NCBI RefSeq assembly: GCF_002887815.1
Contig: NZ_PDHO01000023.1
Location: 1-64,000, forward strand
Source: Mycobacterium sp. ENV421
GTDB taxonomy: Bacteria; Actinomycetota; Actinomycetes; Mycobacteriales; Mycobacteriaceae
DNA: 64,000 bases
Direction of reading: 5' to 3'
Below are positions 52,713-61,531 of this stretch, one piece after another (position 1 is the first letter of the stretch; every line of letters begins with the position of its first letter). Made by a program: the position numbers and the translations under genes. A model generated the notes under the pieces. That model saw only the letters and a program-made list of their open reading frames with translations, did not search any database and had not been told where the DNA came from.

Positions 52713-54080
52713 ATGAGTTCGATCGATGTGGTATTGGAGGCTCTCGACGATGCTGTCGGGGCCTTGGCCGCGATCGATCTCGATGTCTTGTCGCCGCCGG
52801 AGCGATTTGTGGTCATGGAGCGACTGGAGACCGCACGGCGTCGTCAGGTGGCGGTGTCGTATGCGCTGGTGAGCAAGTTGGAGCGGTTCGAGGGCTGCCC
52901 GAAGATCGATATCACGTTGGCGGATGTGTTACGGGTCAGTCCTACCGAGTCGCGCCGCCGCATCCGCGATGCTGCGCAGTTGGCGCCTCGCTGGACCCTG
53001 ACCGGCGACCCGTTGCCGCCGGTGCTGCCGCAGACCGCGCAGGCCTGGGCAGCGGGTGAACTCGACGGTGAGCATCTGCAGGTGATCCAGAAGTTCTTCC
53101 GCCAGCTGCCGAGCCACGTGCCGCCGACTGTGGTCGAAGCAGCGGAAAAGTCGCTAGCCCAGAAGGCGGCAGTGCTGCGGCCCGATCAGTTGGAGAGCGT
53201 TGCCGAACGCCTTGCCCTGCACCTGAATCCCGATGGCCTGTTCTCCGACGAAGACCGTGCACGGCAACGCAGCTTCACCTGGAGCCGCCGACAACGCACC
53301 GACGGCATGAGTGAAGGCAAGCTGGTCGCCGACCCCGAAACACGGGCATTGATCGACGCCGCGTTCGCCAAGTTCGCCGCACCGGGCATGTGCAACCCGG
53401 CCGACGAGACCCCCACCGTGCTCGACGAGCCCACCGACTACGCACGGCAACGGGATTCCCGCACCCGGGGCCAGCGCCAACACGACGCGCTCAAAGCAAT
53501 GATGCGCGGACAGCTCGGGGATCCGAGACTCGGTCAGCACAAAGGTCTTCCTGTCACTGTGATCGCCACCGCCACCATCCAGGACCTGCAAGCCCAAAGT
53601 GGACACGCGATCACCGCTGGAGGCACGCTGCTGCCAATCCCAGACCTAATCCGGATGGCCAGCCACGCCTACCATTATCTGGCTCTGTTCGACGGTGTCG
53701 ATGGCCGCGCGCTGTGGCTCGGCCGCACCAAACGGATCGCCACGGCAGACCAGCGAATCATGTTGCACGCCAAGTATCGCGGCTGCAGCAGACCGGGCTG
53801 CGACGCACCCGGCTACCACAGCGATGTCCATCACGCCGCCCAAGACTGGAAGACCGGCGGCAATACCGACATCGATGACCTCACGCTGGCTTGCCCACCC
53901 GACAACGAACTCGTCGAATCCGGCGGCTGGACCACCCGGCAACTGCCCAACGGCGACACCGAATGGATACCGCCACCGGGACTTCCGATGCTGCGCGGCG
54001 GTGTCAACGACTTCCACCACCCCGAGCGACTGTTGGGGGACGACCGGCCGCCCGACGGGGCGGACGACGACGCGGCCTAA
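52713..54080 (+). CDS. 13E12-repeat family DUF222/HNH endonuclease-like protein
   Basis: This 455-aa protein has an N-terminal DUF222 region and a C-terminal HNH-like zinc region (CSRPGCDAPGYHSDVHHAAQDWKTGGNTDIDDLTLACPPDN). The last His of the canonical motif is Asp-Asn, a change common in this family. These multicopy mycobacterial proteins are associated with the REP13E12 elements, which include phage attachment sites. No flanking repeats were seen. ATG 52713 was preferred over 52668. Confidence 0.85.
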   Translation: MSSIDVVLEALDDAVGALAAIDLDVLSPPERFVVMERLETARRRQVAVSYALVSKLERFEGCPKIDITLADVLRVSPTESRRRIRDAAQLAPRWTLTGDPLPPVLPQTAQAWAAGELDGEHLQVIQKFFRQLPSHVPPTVVEAAEKSLAQKAAVLRPDQLESVAERLALHLNPDGLFSDEDRARQRSFTWSRRQRTDGMSEGKLVADPETRALIDAAFAKFAAPGMCNPADETPTVLDEPTDYARQRDSRTRGQRQHDALKAMMRGQLGDPRLGQHKGLPVTVIATATIQDLQAQSGHAITAGGTLLPIPDLIRMASHAYHYLALFDGVDGRALWLGRTKRIATADQRIMLHAKYRGCSRPGCDAPGYHSDVHHAAQDWKTGGNTDIDDLTLACPPDNELVESGGWTTRQLPNGDTEWIPPPGLPMLRGGVNDFHHPERLLGDDRPPDGADDDAA

Positions 54081-56368
54081 CTCGGCGACTCGAGCTCCAC
54101 GTCGCCCGGTTCCTTGTCGGGCCGCAGTCCACGCCAGCTCGGGTGACGCAGCCGGCCGTCGGACGTCCACTCGCCGAAGCGCACCTCACCGACCAGCTCG
54201 GGACGCACATAGGTCACACCCTTGGCGTCCAATCTGGGAAGTGCTGTGGCGAAGGGTGATTCGTCGGTGTGCAGCGGCGCCAGAATCTTCTTCAGGCGCG
54301 CCAGCTCCTTGTCCGAGAACCCGGTGCCCACCCGGCCGATGAACCGCAATCCACCGTCGTCGGGGATGCCCAACAGCAGTGCCCCGATACCGCTGGAGCG
54401 TCCGCCGTTGCCCTCGCGCCACCCGCCGATCACGGCCTCCTGCGTGTTCCAGTTCTTGTCCTTGATCCACGCCGCCGACCGACGGCCCGGCTGATACGTC
54501 GAATCCCACTTTTTGGCGACCACACCCTCCCACTTCTTCTTGCGGGAGAACTCCAGCGCCTGCGGACCGTCACCGTCGAGCAACGGCGGCACGCTGAGAC
54601 CCGTTCCCTCGGCGAAGGTTTCGAGTATCTTGCGACGATCGCGATATTTGGCCTTCAGCAGTGAGCGCCCGTCGAGCCGCAGAATGTCGAACGCCCAGAA
54701 CTCGATCCGGGTGGCGCGCACCCGGTTCTGCATCTCGCCGAAGTTCGGCACCCCGTCGGCGTCCAGCGCCACCACCTCGCCGTCGAGGATCACGTCGTGA
54801 TCGGCGAGATCCTTGGCCAGCGAGCGCAGTTGCGGATAGTCGGCGGTCAGGTCGCGTCCGCTACGCGATTGCGCCCGTAGCTGTCCGTCGGCGATCTCGA
54901 CCAGCAACCGATACCCGTCGAACTTGCCCTCGAATGCGTACTGGGCGGCGGTCAGCTTCTCCACCGACCCCAGCGTGGCAAGCATCGGCGAGTAGTCCTG
55001 CAACCGCGGTGCCGGCTGTTCTTTCATCCGGTGCGCCAGCCATTGGTCGCCCTTGGTCTGAATCAGGGCGTAGCGTCCCGAGATTCGTTGGCCGTGTAGG
55101 TCGACGATCACCTCGCCGCCCTTCTCCGCGCCGGAGTCCCGGAACTTCTCGGCCTCATACGTCCCGGAATCCCAGATGATCACCTTGCCGCCGCCGTACT
55201 CGCCTTTCGGAATGTCACCCTCGAACGTCCCGTACTCCAGCGGGTGATCCTCGGTGTGCACGGCGAGGTGATTGACGGCCGGGGTGTCCGGCAGATTCTT
55301 CGGCACCGCCCACGACACCAGTACACCGTCGTGCTCCAACCGGAAGTCGTAGTGCAGCCGCCGCGCATGGTGTTCCTGGATGACGAATGTGTTGTTCTGC
55401 CCGACCGCAGGCGTCGCTTTGGGCACCGGCTCCGGTGTCTTCGTCGCATCGCGCATGCTGCGATACGTGGTCAGCCGGTCATGTTTGGGCATGTCGTCGT
55501 CCAGCCCGGCCAGCAGGTCGCCCTGCTCGGCGACCCGCGCCAGCACCTCGTGATACTCCAGGTGCCGCAGCGCGGGATCGCCGATCTCATCCCACGTCCG
55601 AGGGGCGGCCACCGTCGGAGTATCCCGGCCGCGAAGCGAATACGGCGCGATCGTGGTCTTGGAGCCGTTGTTCTGGCTCCAGTCCAGGAAGATCTTGCCG
55701 GCCCGCAGACTCTTCGTCATTGTCGCGGTGACGAGCTTGGGCATGCTCTTCTCGAGCTGTTCGGCCACCCGGCGCGCCACCACGACCGCCCCGCTGCTGC
55801 TGACCGGATCGGCAAGCGGGGCATACAGATGCAGCCCCTTGCTGCCGCTGGTGAGTGGGTAGACCGTCAACCCGATGTCGTCCATCAGCTCGCGCACGGC
55901 GTTGGCCACCTCGCACAGCTGCGGCATGGTCACGCCTTCGCCCGGGTCGAGATCGAACACCAAACGTGTTGCCGGACCTATCTTTCCGTCCGCAGTGAAT
56001 CGCCATTGCGGCACATGGACTTCCAGCGACGCCTGCTGCGCAATCCACGCCAGCCCCGTCGCAGTCTCGATGATCGGGTAGGTGGTCTTGCCGGACCGGT
56101 GCTCCACGGTCGCGCGCTCGAGCCATCCCGGCGCCGAACTGGCCAGCTGCTTTTCGAAGAATGCGGGTTCGTCGACGCCGTTGGGCCAGCGTTTCCGGGT
56201 GACGGCCCGGCCCGCGGTGTGCGGCAGCATCACGTCGGCGATGGTCGTGTAATAGGCGAACACGTCGGCCTTGGTGGTGCCGGTGGCCGGGTAGAGCACC
56301 TTGTCGGCGTTGGTGAGCACCACGCGCGGTCCTCGCGTCGCCCCCGGCGGCCACACGTCATTCACCAT
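54077..56368 (-). CDS. ligD: ATP-dependent DNA ligase LigD (NHEJ)
   Basis: This 763-aa enzyme of bacterial non-homologous end joining has the mycobacterial domain order. The primase-polymerase domain covers about 1-290 (metal ligands Asp139 and Asp141 in VFDLDPGEG, Asp229 in FLDWSQN). The phosphoesterase domain covers about 325-450 (QEHHARRLHYDFRLEHDG; HPLEYGTFEG). The ligase domain covers about 455-763 (Lys482 in EGKFDGYR). It works with Ku, encoded 294 bp away on the opposite strand. Its stop overlaps the convergent 13E12 gene by four bases. Confidence 0.95.
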   Translation of the reverse strand: MVNDVWPPGATRGPRVVLTNADKVLYPATGTTKADVFAYYTTIADVMLPHTAGRAVTRKRWPNGVDEPAFFEKQLASSAPGWLERATVEHRSGKTTYPIIETATGLAWIAQQASLEVHVPQWRFTADGKIGPATRLVFDLDPGEGVTMPQLCEVANAVRELMDDIGLTVYPLTSGSKGLHLYAPLADPVSSSGAVVVARRVAEQLEKSMPKLVTATMTKSLRAGKIFLDWSQNNGSKTTIAPYSLRGRDTPTVAAPRTWDEIGDPALRHLEYHEVLARVAEQGDLLAGLDDDMPKHDRLTTYRSMRDATKTPEPVPKATPAVGQNNTFVIQEHHARRLHYDFRLEHDGVLVSWAVPKNLPDTPAVNHLAVHTEDHPLEYGTFEGDIPKGEYGGGKVIIWDSGTYEAEKFRDSGAEKGGEVIVDLHGQRISGRYALIQTKGDQWLAHRMKEQPAPRLQDYSPMLATLGSVEKLTAAQYAFEGKFDGYRLLVEIADGQLRAQSRSGRDLTADYPQLRSLAKDLADHDVILDGEVVALDADGVPNFGEMQNRVRATRIEFWAFDILRLDGRSLLKAKYRDRRKILETFAEGTGLSVPPLLDGDGPQALEFSRKKKWEGVVAKKWDSTYQPGRRSAAWIKDKNWNTQEAVIGGWREGNGGRSSGIGALLLGIPDDGGLRFIGRVGTGFSDKELARLKKILAPLHTDESPFATALPRLDAKGVTYVRPELVGEVRFGEWTSDGRLRHPSWRGLRPDKEPGDVELESPS

Positions 56369-56400
56369 CCCACGGTATTACCCGCTGTTACCGTGGACTA

Positions 56401-56625
56401 GTGATCAAAATGCTGGCTGCCGCTCTTCTGGTGCTGCCCGCGTTGATCGGTGCTCCGCAGGCGGCCGCCGATCCGGAGGATCACGTGCCGTACTGCTCGG
56501 GTGATCAGACCCCGATGAACAACAACTGCCAGTACGCCCCCGAGCAGGGATACATGAGCGGTGCGCCGGGCGCGAACCCCGATACCCCGCTCGGGCTGAC
56601 GCCGCTGGACGAACCCGCCATCTAG
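56401..56625 (+). CDS. Small secreted protein, 74 aa
   Basis: GTG 56401 opens a protein with an N-terminal signal peptide (MIKMLAAALLVLPALIGAPQAAA). The mature part is short and Pro-rich with two cysteines (YCSGDQTP...NNCQYAPEQ). It lies in the 293-bp gap between divergent ligD and ku. Similar small mycobacterial exported proteins have no known function. Confidence 0.7.
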   Translation: MIKMLAAALLVLPALIGAPQAAADPEDHVPYCSGDQTPMNNNCQYAPEQGYMSGAPGANPDTPLGLTPLDEPAI

Positions 56626-56661
56626 CCTCGGTATCGGCGATCGGCCCGGCATACTGGACAG

Positions 56662-57576
56662 ATGCGTTCCATCTGGAAAGGCTCGATCGCATTCGGTCTG
56701 GTGAACGTCCCTGTCAAGGTGTACAGCGCCACCGAAGACCACGATCTGAAGTTCCATCAGGTGCACGCCAAGGACAACGGCCGCATCCGCTACAAGCGCG
56801 TCTGCGAAGTGTGCGGTGAGGTCGTCGAGTACCGCGACATCGCCAAGGCCTTCGAATCCGACGACGGCCAGACCGTGGTGATCACCGACGAGGACATCGC
56901 CACACTGCCCGAGGAACGCAGCCACGAGATCGAAGTGGTGGAGTTCGTGCCCGCCAGTGAGATCGACCCACTGATGTACGACCGCAGTTATTTCCTGGAG
57001 CCCGACGGGAAATCGTCGAAGTCCTATGTGCTGCTGGCCAAAACGCTTGCCGATACCGACCGGGTCGCCATCGTGCATTTCGCGTTGCGCAGCAAGACGC
57101 GGCTGGCGGCACTGCGGGTCAAGGATTTCTCCAAGCGCGACGTGATGGTCATCCACACGCTGCTCTGGCCCGACGAGATCCGCGACCCCGACTTCCCGGT
57201 GCTCGACAAGGAGGTCGAGATCAAACCGGCCGAATTGAAGATGGCCGGCCAGGTCGTCGAGTCGATGGCCGACGACTTCCGCCCCGACGAGTTCCGCGAC
57301 ACCTATCAGGAGCAGCTTCGGGAACTCGTCACCGCCAAGCTCGAAGGTGGAGAGGCGTTCACCACCGAGGACCAGCCCGCCGAACTCGACGAGACGGAGG
57401 ACGTCTCCGATCTGCTGGCCAAGCTGGAGGCCAGCGTCAAACGTCGCCGCGGTGGGTCCGGTGACGACGACGGCGGCGACGACGGCCAGGCCAAGAAGGC
57501 TCCCGCGAAGAAAGCACCCGCCAAGAAAACCGCCGCGAAGAAGGCGCCCGCCAAGAAAGCCGCCAAGAAGTCCTGA
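56662..57576 (+). CDS. mku: NHEJ DNA end-binding protein Ku
   Basis: This 304-aa Ku core begins MRSIWKGSIAFGLVNVPVKVYSATEDHDL and includes FHQVHAKDNGRIRYKRVCEVCGEVVEY and SYVLLAKTLADTDRVAIVHFALRSKTRLA. The homodimer threads DNA ends and recruits LigD. After the core there is a Lys/Ala/Pro-rich tail (residues about 278-304, AKKAPAKK repeats) like those of mycobacterial HU. Such tails occur in M. smegmatis Ku, are absent from M. tuberculosis Ku, and add DNA affinity. Confidence 0.95.
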   Translation: MRSIWKGSIAFGLVNVPVKVYSATEDHDLKFHQVHAKDNGRIRYKRVCEVCGEVVEYRDIAKAFESDDGQTVVITDEDIATLPEERSHEIEVVEFVPASEIDPLMYDRSYFLEPDGKSSKSYVLLAKTLADTDRVAIVHFALRSKTRLAALRVKDFSKRDVMVIHTLLWPDEIRDPDFPVLDKEVEIKPAELKMAGQVVESMADDFRPDEFRDTYQEQLRELVTAKLEGGEAFTTEDQPAELDETEDVSDLLAKLEASVKRRRGGSGDDDGGDDGQAKKAPAKKAPAKKTAAKKAPAKKAAKKS

Positions 57577-57626
57577 GCCGTTCGGGATGTGAATTTTCTG
57601 CCGATTCTTCGAACTCGGCACCAAAG

Positions 57627-57640
57627 TAGAACGTGTTTCA
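57627..57640. promoter_or_regulatory. KstR-type operator, exact match
   Basis: TAGAACGTGTTTCA fits TNNAACNNGTTNNA completely and lies 74 bp upstream of the SDR gene start, in the gap after ku. It probably controls the SDR and the DapB-like reductase behind it. Confidence 0.68.
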
Positions 57641-57714
57641 GTTACGTTCCGAAAGGAGCGTCATCAACCGAAGCGGTCTTGTTACGGTGTTCGCCGACAA
57701 GGGAAGAGAGACAC

Positions 57715-58506
57715 GTGATACTCGACAAGTTCAGACTTGACGGTCAAGTTGCAGTGGTCACCGGCGCGGGCCGCGGCCTGGGGGCGGCAATCGCCATCGC
57801 ATTCGCCGAAGTCGGCGCCGACGTCGTCATCGGCTCGCGCACCCAGTCCGAATTGGAGTCGGTGGCCAAGCAGATCGAGGCAGTGGGCCGCCGCGCCCAC
57901 ATCGTCGTCGGCGACCTCTCGCACCCCGAGACCACCGGCGAGTTGGCCGGCAAGGCCGTCGAGGCGTTCGGCAAGCTCGACATCGTCGTCAACAACGTCG
58001 GCGGCACCATGCCCAACGCGCTACTCAACACCAGCGTCAAGGACATGAAGGACGCGTTCACGTTCAATGTCCTCACCGCGCACGCCCTCACGCTGGCCGC
58101 CGTGCCGCTGATGATCGAGCACTCCGGCGGCGGCAACATCATCAACATCACCTCGACGATGGGCCGGCTGGCCGGGCGCGGATTCGCCGCCTACAGCACG
58201 GCCAAGGCCGCCCTCGCGCACTACACCCGGCTCACGTCGCTGGACCTGTCCCCGAAGATCCGGGTCAACGCGATCGCGCCGGGCTCGATCCTGACGTCGG
58301 CGCTGGAGATCGTCGCCTCCAACGACGCACTGCGCGACCCGATGGAGAAAGCGACGCCGATGAAACGGCTCGGCGATCCGCTCGACATCGCCGCGGCCGC
58401 GGTCTATCTCGCGTCGCCGGCCGCCAGTTATCTGACCGGCAAGATGATCGAGGTCGACGGTGGCCTCATCGTGCCGAACCTCGACCTTCCCATTCCAGAC
58501 CTGTAG
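57715..58506 (+). CDS. Short-chain dehydrogenase/reductase
   Basis: This 263-aa classical SDR starts at GTG 57715 behind GGGAAGAGAG. It has VTGAGRGLGAAIAIAFAEVGADVV, NNVGGTMPNALL, and the Ser-Tyr-Lys active site ITSTMGRLAGRGFAAYSTAKAALAHY. The C-terminus is YLTGKMIEVDGGL. A KstR-type operator upstream suggests a steroid or lipid-ring oxidoreductase. It is followed 19 bp later by a DapB-like reductase. Confidence 0.87.
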   Translation: MILDKFRLDGQVAVVTGAGRGLGAAIAIAFAEVGADVVIGSRTQSELESVAKQIEAVGRRAHIVVGDLSHPETTGELAGKAVEAFGKLDIVVNNVGGTMPNALLNTSVKDMKDAFTFNVLTAHALTLAAVPLMIEHSGGGNIINITSTMGRLAGRGFAAYSTAKAALAHYTRLTSLDLSPKIRVNAIAPGSILTSALEIVASNDALRDPMEKATPMKRLGDPLDIAAAAVYLASPAASYLTGKMIEVDGGLIVPNLDLPIPDL

Positions 58507-58525
58507 ATCCGACCTGAGGAGCACC

Positions 58526-59599
58526 ATGCCCATTCGCGTCGCACAAGTCGGCACCGGCAATGTCGGTATCCACGCGCTCAAAGGATTGATCAGCAACCCG
58601 GAGTTCGAACTCACCGGGGTCTGGGTTTCCTCGGACTCCAAGGCCGGCAAGGACGCCGCCGAACTGGCCGGGCTCTCCCAGGCCACCGGCGTCGCCGCCA
58701 CCACCGATCTCGACGAGATCCTGGCCGCCAAGCCCGATTGTGTGGTCTACAACGCGCTGGCCGACAACCGGCTGCCCGAGGCGCTCGAGGACTACCGTCG
58801 CATCCTGGCGGCCGGCGTCAACGTGGTCGGCAGCGGCCCGGTGTTCCTGCAGTGGCCGTGGGAGGTGATTCCCGAGGAGATGATCAAGCCGCTGGAAGAT
58901 GCTGCCCAGCAAGGCAATTCGAGCCTGTTCGTCAACGGCATCGACCCCGGCTTCGCCAACGATCTACTGCCGCTGGCGCTGGCAGGCACCTGCCAGCGCA
59001 TCGAGCAGATCCGGTGCATGGAGATCCTCGACTACGCCACCTACGACAGCGCCACCGTGATGTTCGACGTGATGGGCTTCGGCAAGCCGCTCGACGACAT
59101 CCCGATGCTGCTGCAGCCCGGCGTGCTGAGCCTGGCCTGGGGTTCGGTGATCCGCCAGATCGCTGCCGGGCTCGGACTCGAACTGGACGGCATCGAGGAC
59201 ATGTATGTCCGCGAGCCCGCACCGGAGGACATCGAGATCGCGGCAGGCACGATCGCGAAAGGCACCGCGGCGGGACTGCGCTTCGAGGTGATCGGCTTGG
59301 TCGGCGGCGCTCCGGTGATCGTCGTCGAACACGTCACCCGACTGCGCGAGGACCTGTATCCGGAGTGGCCGCAGCCGGCTCAGCCCGGCGGCAACTACCG
59401 CATCGAGATCACCGGCGAACCGTCGTATGCGGTGGACGTGTGTCTGGGATCGCCGAACGGCGATCACAACCACGCCGGACTGGTGGCCACCGCCATGCGA
59501 CTCGTCAACGCCATTCCCGCAGTGGTGGCCGCACCGGCAGGCATTCGGACCACGATCGACTTGCCGCTCGTCACTGGCAAAGGGCTGTACGCTCCCTAG
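58526..59599 (+). CDS. DapB-like NAD(P)H-dependent oxidoreductase
   Basis: This 357-aa protein starts at ATG 58526 (MPIRVAQVGTGNVGIHALKGLISNPEFEL) with GAGGAG upstream. It has a Rossmann fold and belongs to the dihydrodipicolinate-reductase-like / diaminopentane-dehydrogenase-like group common in mycobacterial steroid and lipid clusters. FVNGIDPGFANDLLPLALAG is the conserved middle motif. The substrate is not known. Co-transcription with the KstR-boxed SDR is likely. Confidence 0.84.
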   Translation: MPIRVAQVGTGNVGIHALKGLISNPEFELTGVWVSSDSKAGKDAAELAGLSQATGVAATTDLDEILAAKPDCVVYNALADNRLPEALEDYRRILAAGVNVVGSGPVFLQWPWEVIPEEMIKPLEDAAQQGNSSLFVNGIDPGFANDLLPLALAGTCQRIEQIRCMEILDYATYDSATVMFDVMGFGKPLDDIPMLLQPGVLSLAWGSVIRQIAAGLGLELDGIEDMYVREPAPEDIEIAAGTIAKGTAAGLRFEVIGLVGGAPVIVVEHVTRLREDLYPEWPQPAQPGGNYRIEITGEPSYAVDVCLGSPNGDHNHAGLVATAMRLVNAIPAVVAAPAGIRTTIDLPLVTGKGLYAP

Positions 59600-59637
59600 G
59601 TAGGGAAAATGCCACGAAGGGTCAGGAGGAGATGTCC

Positions 59638-59964
59638 ATGCGGCAAAGGCTCCGCTATGTGTTTCCGATCATCATCGCGGCCGGAGCGGCCGCCGGTGCG
59701 CTCGCGCCGGTGGCGGTCGCCGACACGACGCTGATCAACCCGACGCTCCCCACCTGTGTCGACACCGGCGGCAGCACCGTCATCGGCGGCCAGAACACGG
59801 AGTGCGCCACGCCCGGCAACGTCGAGCTCAACTCCACCCCGGAAGTTCCGGAGGATTTCGCCTACCCCTGGGGTGACGAGTTCTACGGTCCCGCACTGAT
59901 CTTCGGTGGCCCCGGCCCCGCCGACAACGGCGGCGGCGGAGGCCACGGCGGCGGAGGCCGCTGA
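59638..59964 (+). CDS. Small secreted protein with CxDTG...CxTPG motif (copy 1)
   Basis: This 108-aa product starts at ATG 59638, eight bases after AGGAGG; ATG 59632 is an alternative. A signal peptide is followed by CVDTGGSTVIGGQNTECATPGNVELNSTPEV and a Gly/His-rich tail. The next gene encodes a shorter relative with the same Cys-Asp-Thr-Gly and Cys-x-Thr-Pro-Gly motifs, so the two look like a tandem duplication. The function is unknown. Confidence 0.72.
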   Translation: MRQRLRYVFPIIIAAGAAAGALAPVAVADTTLINPTLPTCVDTGGSTVIGGQNTECATPGNVELNSTPEVPEDFAYPWGDEFYGPALIFGGPGPADNGGGGGHGGGGR

Positions 59965-59994
59965 CTTCGAAGCACGGCCACGAAGGAGGCCACC

Positions 59995-60237
59995 ATGCGA
60001 ACCAAGATCATTCTTGGCGCTCCCCTACTGATTGCGGTCGCGAGCGTGGTGCTGGCCGTCCCGGCGGCTGCCCGCCCGGCACAGTGCACCGACACCGGCC
60101 CGAGCACGACGGTCTGCGAGACGCCGGGCCATGCCGCGATTGTCACCTCGCCCAACCCGGCCCTGCAGAACCCGCTGGCCGGCTGGGGCTACGGCGGCTT
60201 CGGTATCGGGCTGGGCGGGATTTTCATCGGTCTGTGA
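59995..60237 (+). CDS. Small secreted protein with CxDTG...CxTPG motif (copy 2)
   Basis: This 80-aa product has ATG 59995 behind AAGGAGG, a signal peptide (MRTKIILGAPLLIAVASVVLAV) and mature CTDTGPSTTVCETPGHAAIV. The C-terminus is Gly-rich and hydrophobic (GWGYGGFGIGLGGIFIGL), possibly membrane-associating. It is a relative of the preceding gene and lies directly upstream of the NRAMP transporter. Confidence 0.75.
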   Translation: MRTKIILGAPLLIAVASVVLAVPAAARPAQCTDTGPSTTVCETPGHAAIVTSPNPALQNPLAGWGYGGFGIGLGGIFIGL

Positions 60238-60245
60238 CCGAACTT

Positions 60246-60259
60246 TTCGGTTACCCTAA
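60246..60259. promoter_or_regulatory. Possible metal-repressor palindrome over the mntH promoter
   Basis: TTCGGTTACCCTAA has the symmetric form TTNGGNNNNCCNAA. It overlaps a possible -10 (TACCCT, 60252-60257) and is embedded between two AACTTTTC direct repeats (60241 and 60258, 17-bp period). The GTG of mntH follows 13 bases later. DtxR/MntR-class regulation is inferred. Confidence 0.42.
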
Positions 60260-60272
60260 CTTTTCAGTTTGA

Positions 60273-61520
60273 GTGACCGGAGAGAAAGCTCGGCGGTTGG
60301 CACAGGTGACGCGGGCCCGCACTGCGGGCTGGTATCTGCTCGGCCCCGCCTTTGTCGCGGCGATCGCCTACGTCGATCCGGGCAATGTCGCGGCCAACAT
60401 CAGCGCCGGCGCCCAGTTCGGATATCTGCTGGTGTGGGTGATCGTCATGGCCAACGTGATGGCCGGACTGGTCCAGTACCTGTCCGCCAAACTCGGTCTG
60501 GTCACCGGGCGCACCTTGCCCGAAGCCGTTCGGGACCACACCCGCACACCGACCCGGGTCGGGTACTGGCTGCAAGCCGAGCTGGTGGCGATCGCCACCG
60601 ACGTCGCCGAGGTGGTCGGCGGTGCCATCGCGCTGCGACTGCTGTTCGGCCTGCCGTTACTGGTCGGCGGGATCATCACCGGCGTGGTGTCGCTGATACT
60701 GCTGGCCGTGCAGGACCGCCGGGGCCAGCGGGTGTTCGAGCGGGTGATCACCGGCCTGCTGCTGGTGATCGCGATCGGCTTCCTGTCCAGCCTCTTCGTT
60801 CGGACGCCGCCGGCCGCCGAGGTGGTGGGCGGCCTGCTGCCCCGGTTCGACGGCCCGGAGAGCGTGCTGCTGGCCACCGCGATGCTCGGCGCAACCGTGA
60901 TGCCGCACGCGGTCTACCTGCATTCCGGCCTCGCCCGCGACCGGCACGGACACCCCGCGGCTGGCGCCCCGCGCGCCCGGCTGCTGCGGATCACGCGGTG
61001 GGACGTCAGCATCGCCATGCTGGTCGCGGGGGCGGTCAACATGTCGATGCTGTTGATCGCGGCGACCAACCTGCAGGGCCGCGATGACACCGACTCGATC
61101 GAAGGGGCGCACGCGGCCGTCCGCGACGCGTTGGGGCCAGGAGTCGCACTGCTCTTCGCGATCGGGCTGCTGGCCTCGGGGCTGGCGTCGACGTCGGTCG
61201 GTGCGTACGCCGGGGCGATGATCATGCAGGGGCTGCTGCGCAAGACGTTCCCGTTGCTGGTGCGCAGGCTCGTCACGTTGATCCCGGCGCTGGTGGTGCT
61301 GGGCACGGGCATCGATCCCAGCCGCGCGCTGGTCATCTCCCAGGTGGTGCTGTCGTTCGGGATCCCGTTCGCGCTGGTGCCGCTGATCCGCCTGACCAGC
61401 AAGTCCACCCTGATGGGGGCCGACGTGAACAGCCGGGTGACCACGGCGTTCGGCTGGGCGGTCGCGGCGGTGATTACGCTGCTGAACGTGGTACTGATCT
61501 ATCTGACCTTCGCGCACTGA
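60273..61520 (+). CDS. mntH: NRAMP-family divalent metal transporter MntH
   Basis: This 415-aa transporter starts at GTG 60273 with no Shine-Dalgarno, so it may be nearly leaderless. It has eleven predicted helices. The metal-binding helix-1 motif is AYVDPGNVAAN and the helix-6 motif is ATVMPHAVYLHSGL (Met and His/Pro). It imports Mn2+ or Fe2+ with protons. A candidate metal-responsive operator lies over its promoter. Confidence 0.92.
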   Translation: MTGEKARRLAQVTRARTAGWYLLGPAFVAAIAYVDPGNVAANISAGAQFGYLLVWVIVMANVMAGLVQYLSAKLGLVTGRTLPEAVRDHTRTPTRVGYWLQAELVAIATDVAEVVGGAIALRLLFGLPLLVGGIITGVVSLILLAVQDRRGQRVFERVITGLLLVIAIGFLSSLFVRTPPAAEVVGGLLPRFDGPESVLLATAMLGATVMPHAVYLHSGLARDRHGHPAAGAPRARLLRITRWDVSIAMLVAGAVNMSMLLIAATNLQGRDDTDSIEGAHAAVRDALGPGVALLFAIGLLASGLASTSVGAYAGAMIMQGLLRKTFPLLVRRLVTLIPALVVLGTGIDPSRALVISQVVLSFGIPFALVPLIRLTSKSTLMGADVNSRVTTAFGWAVAAVITLLNVVLIYLTFAH

Positions 61521-61531
61521 AACTCGGCTCG

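Noticed and set aside
52713..54080. Active mobile element carrying the 13E12 gene
   Set aside because: The gene family is associated with REP13E12 elements, but I see no terminal repeats, target duplication or transposase around it.
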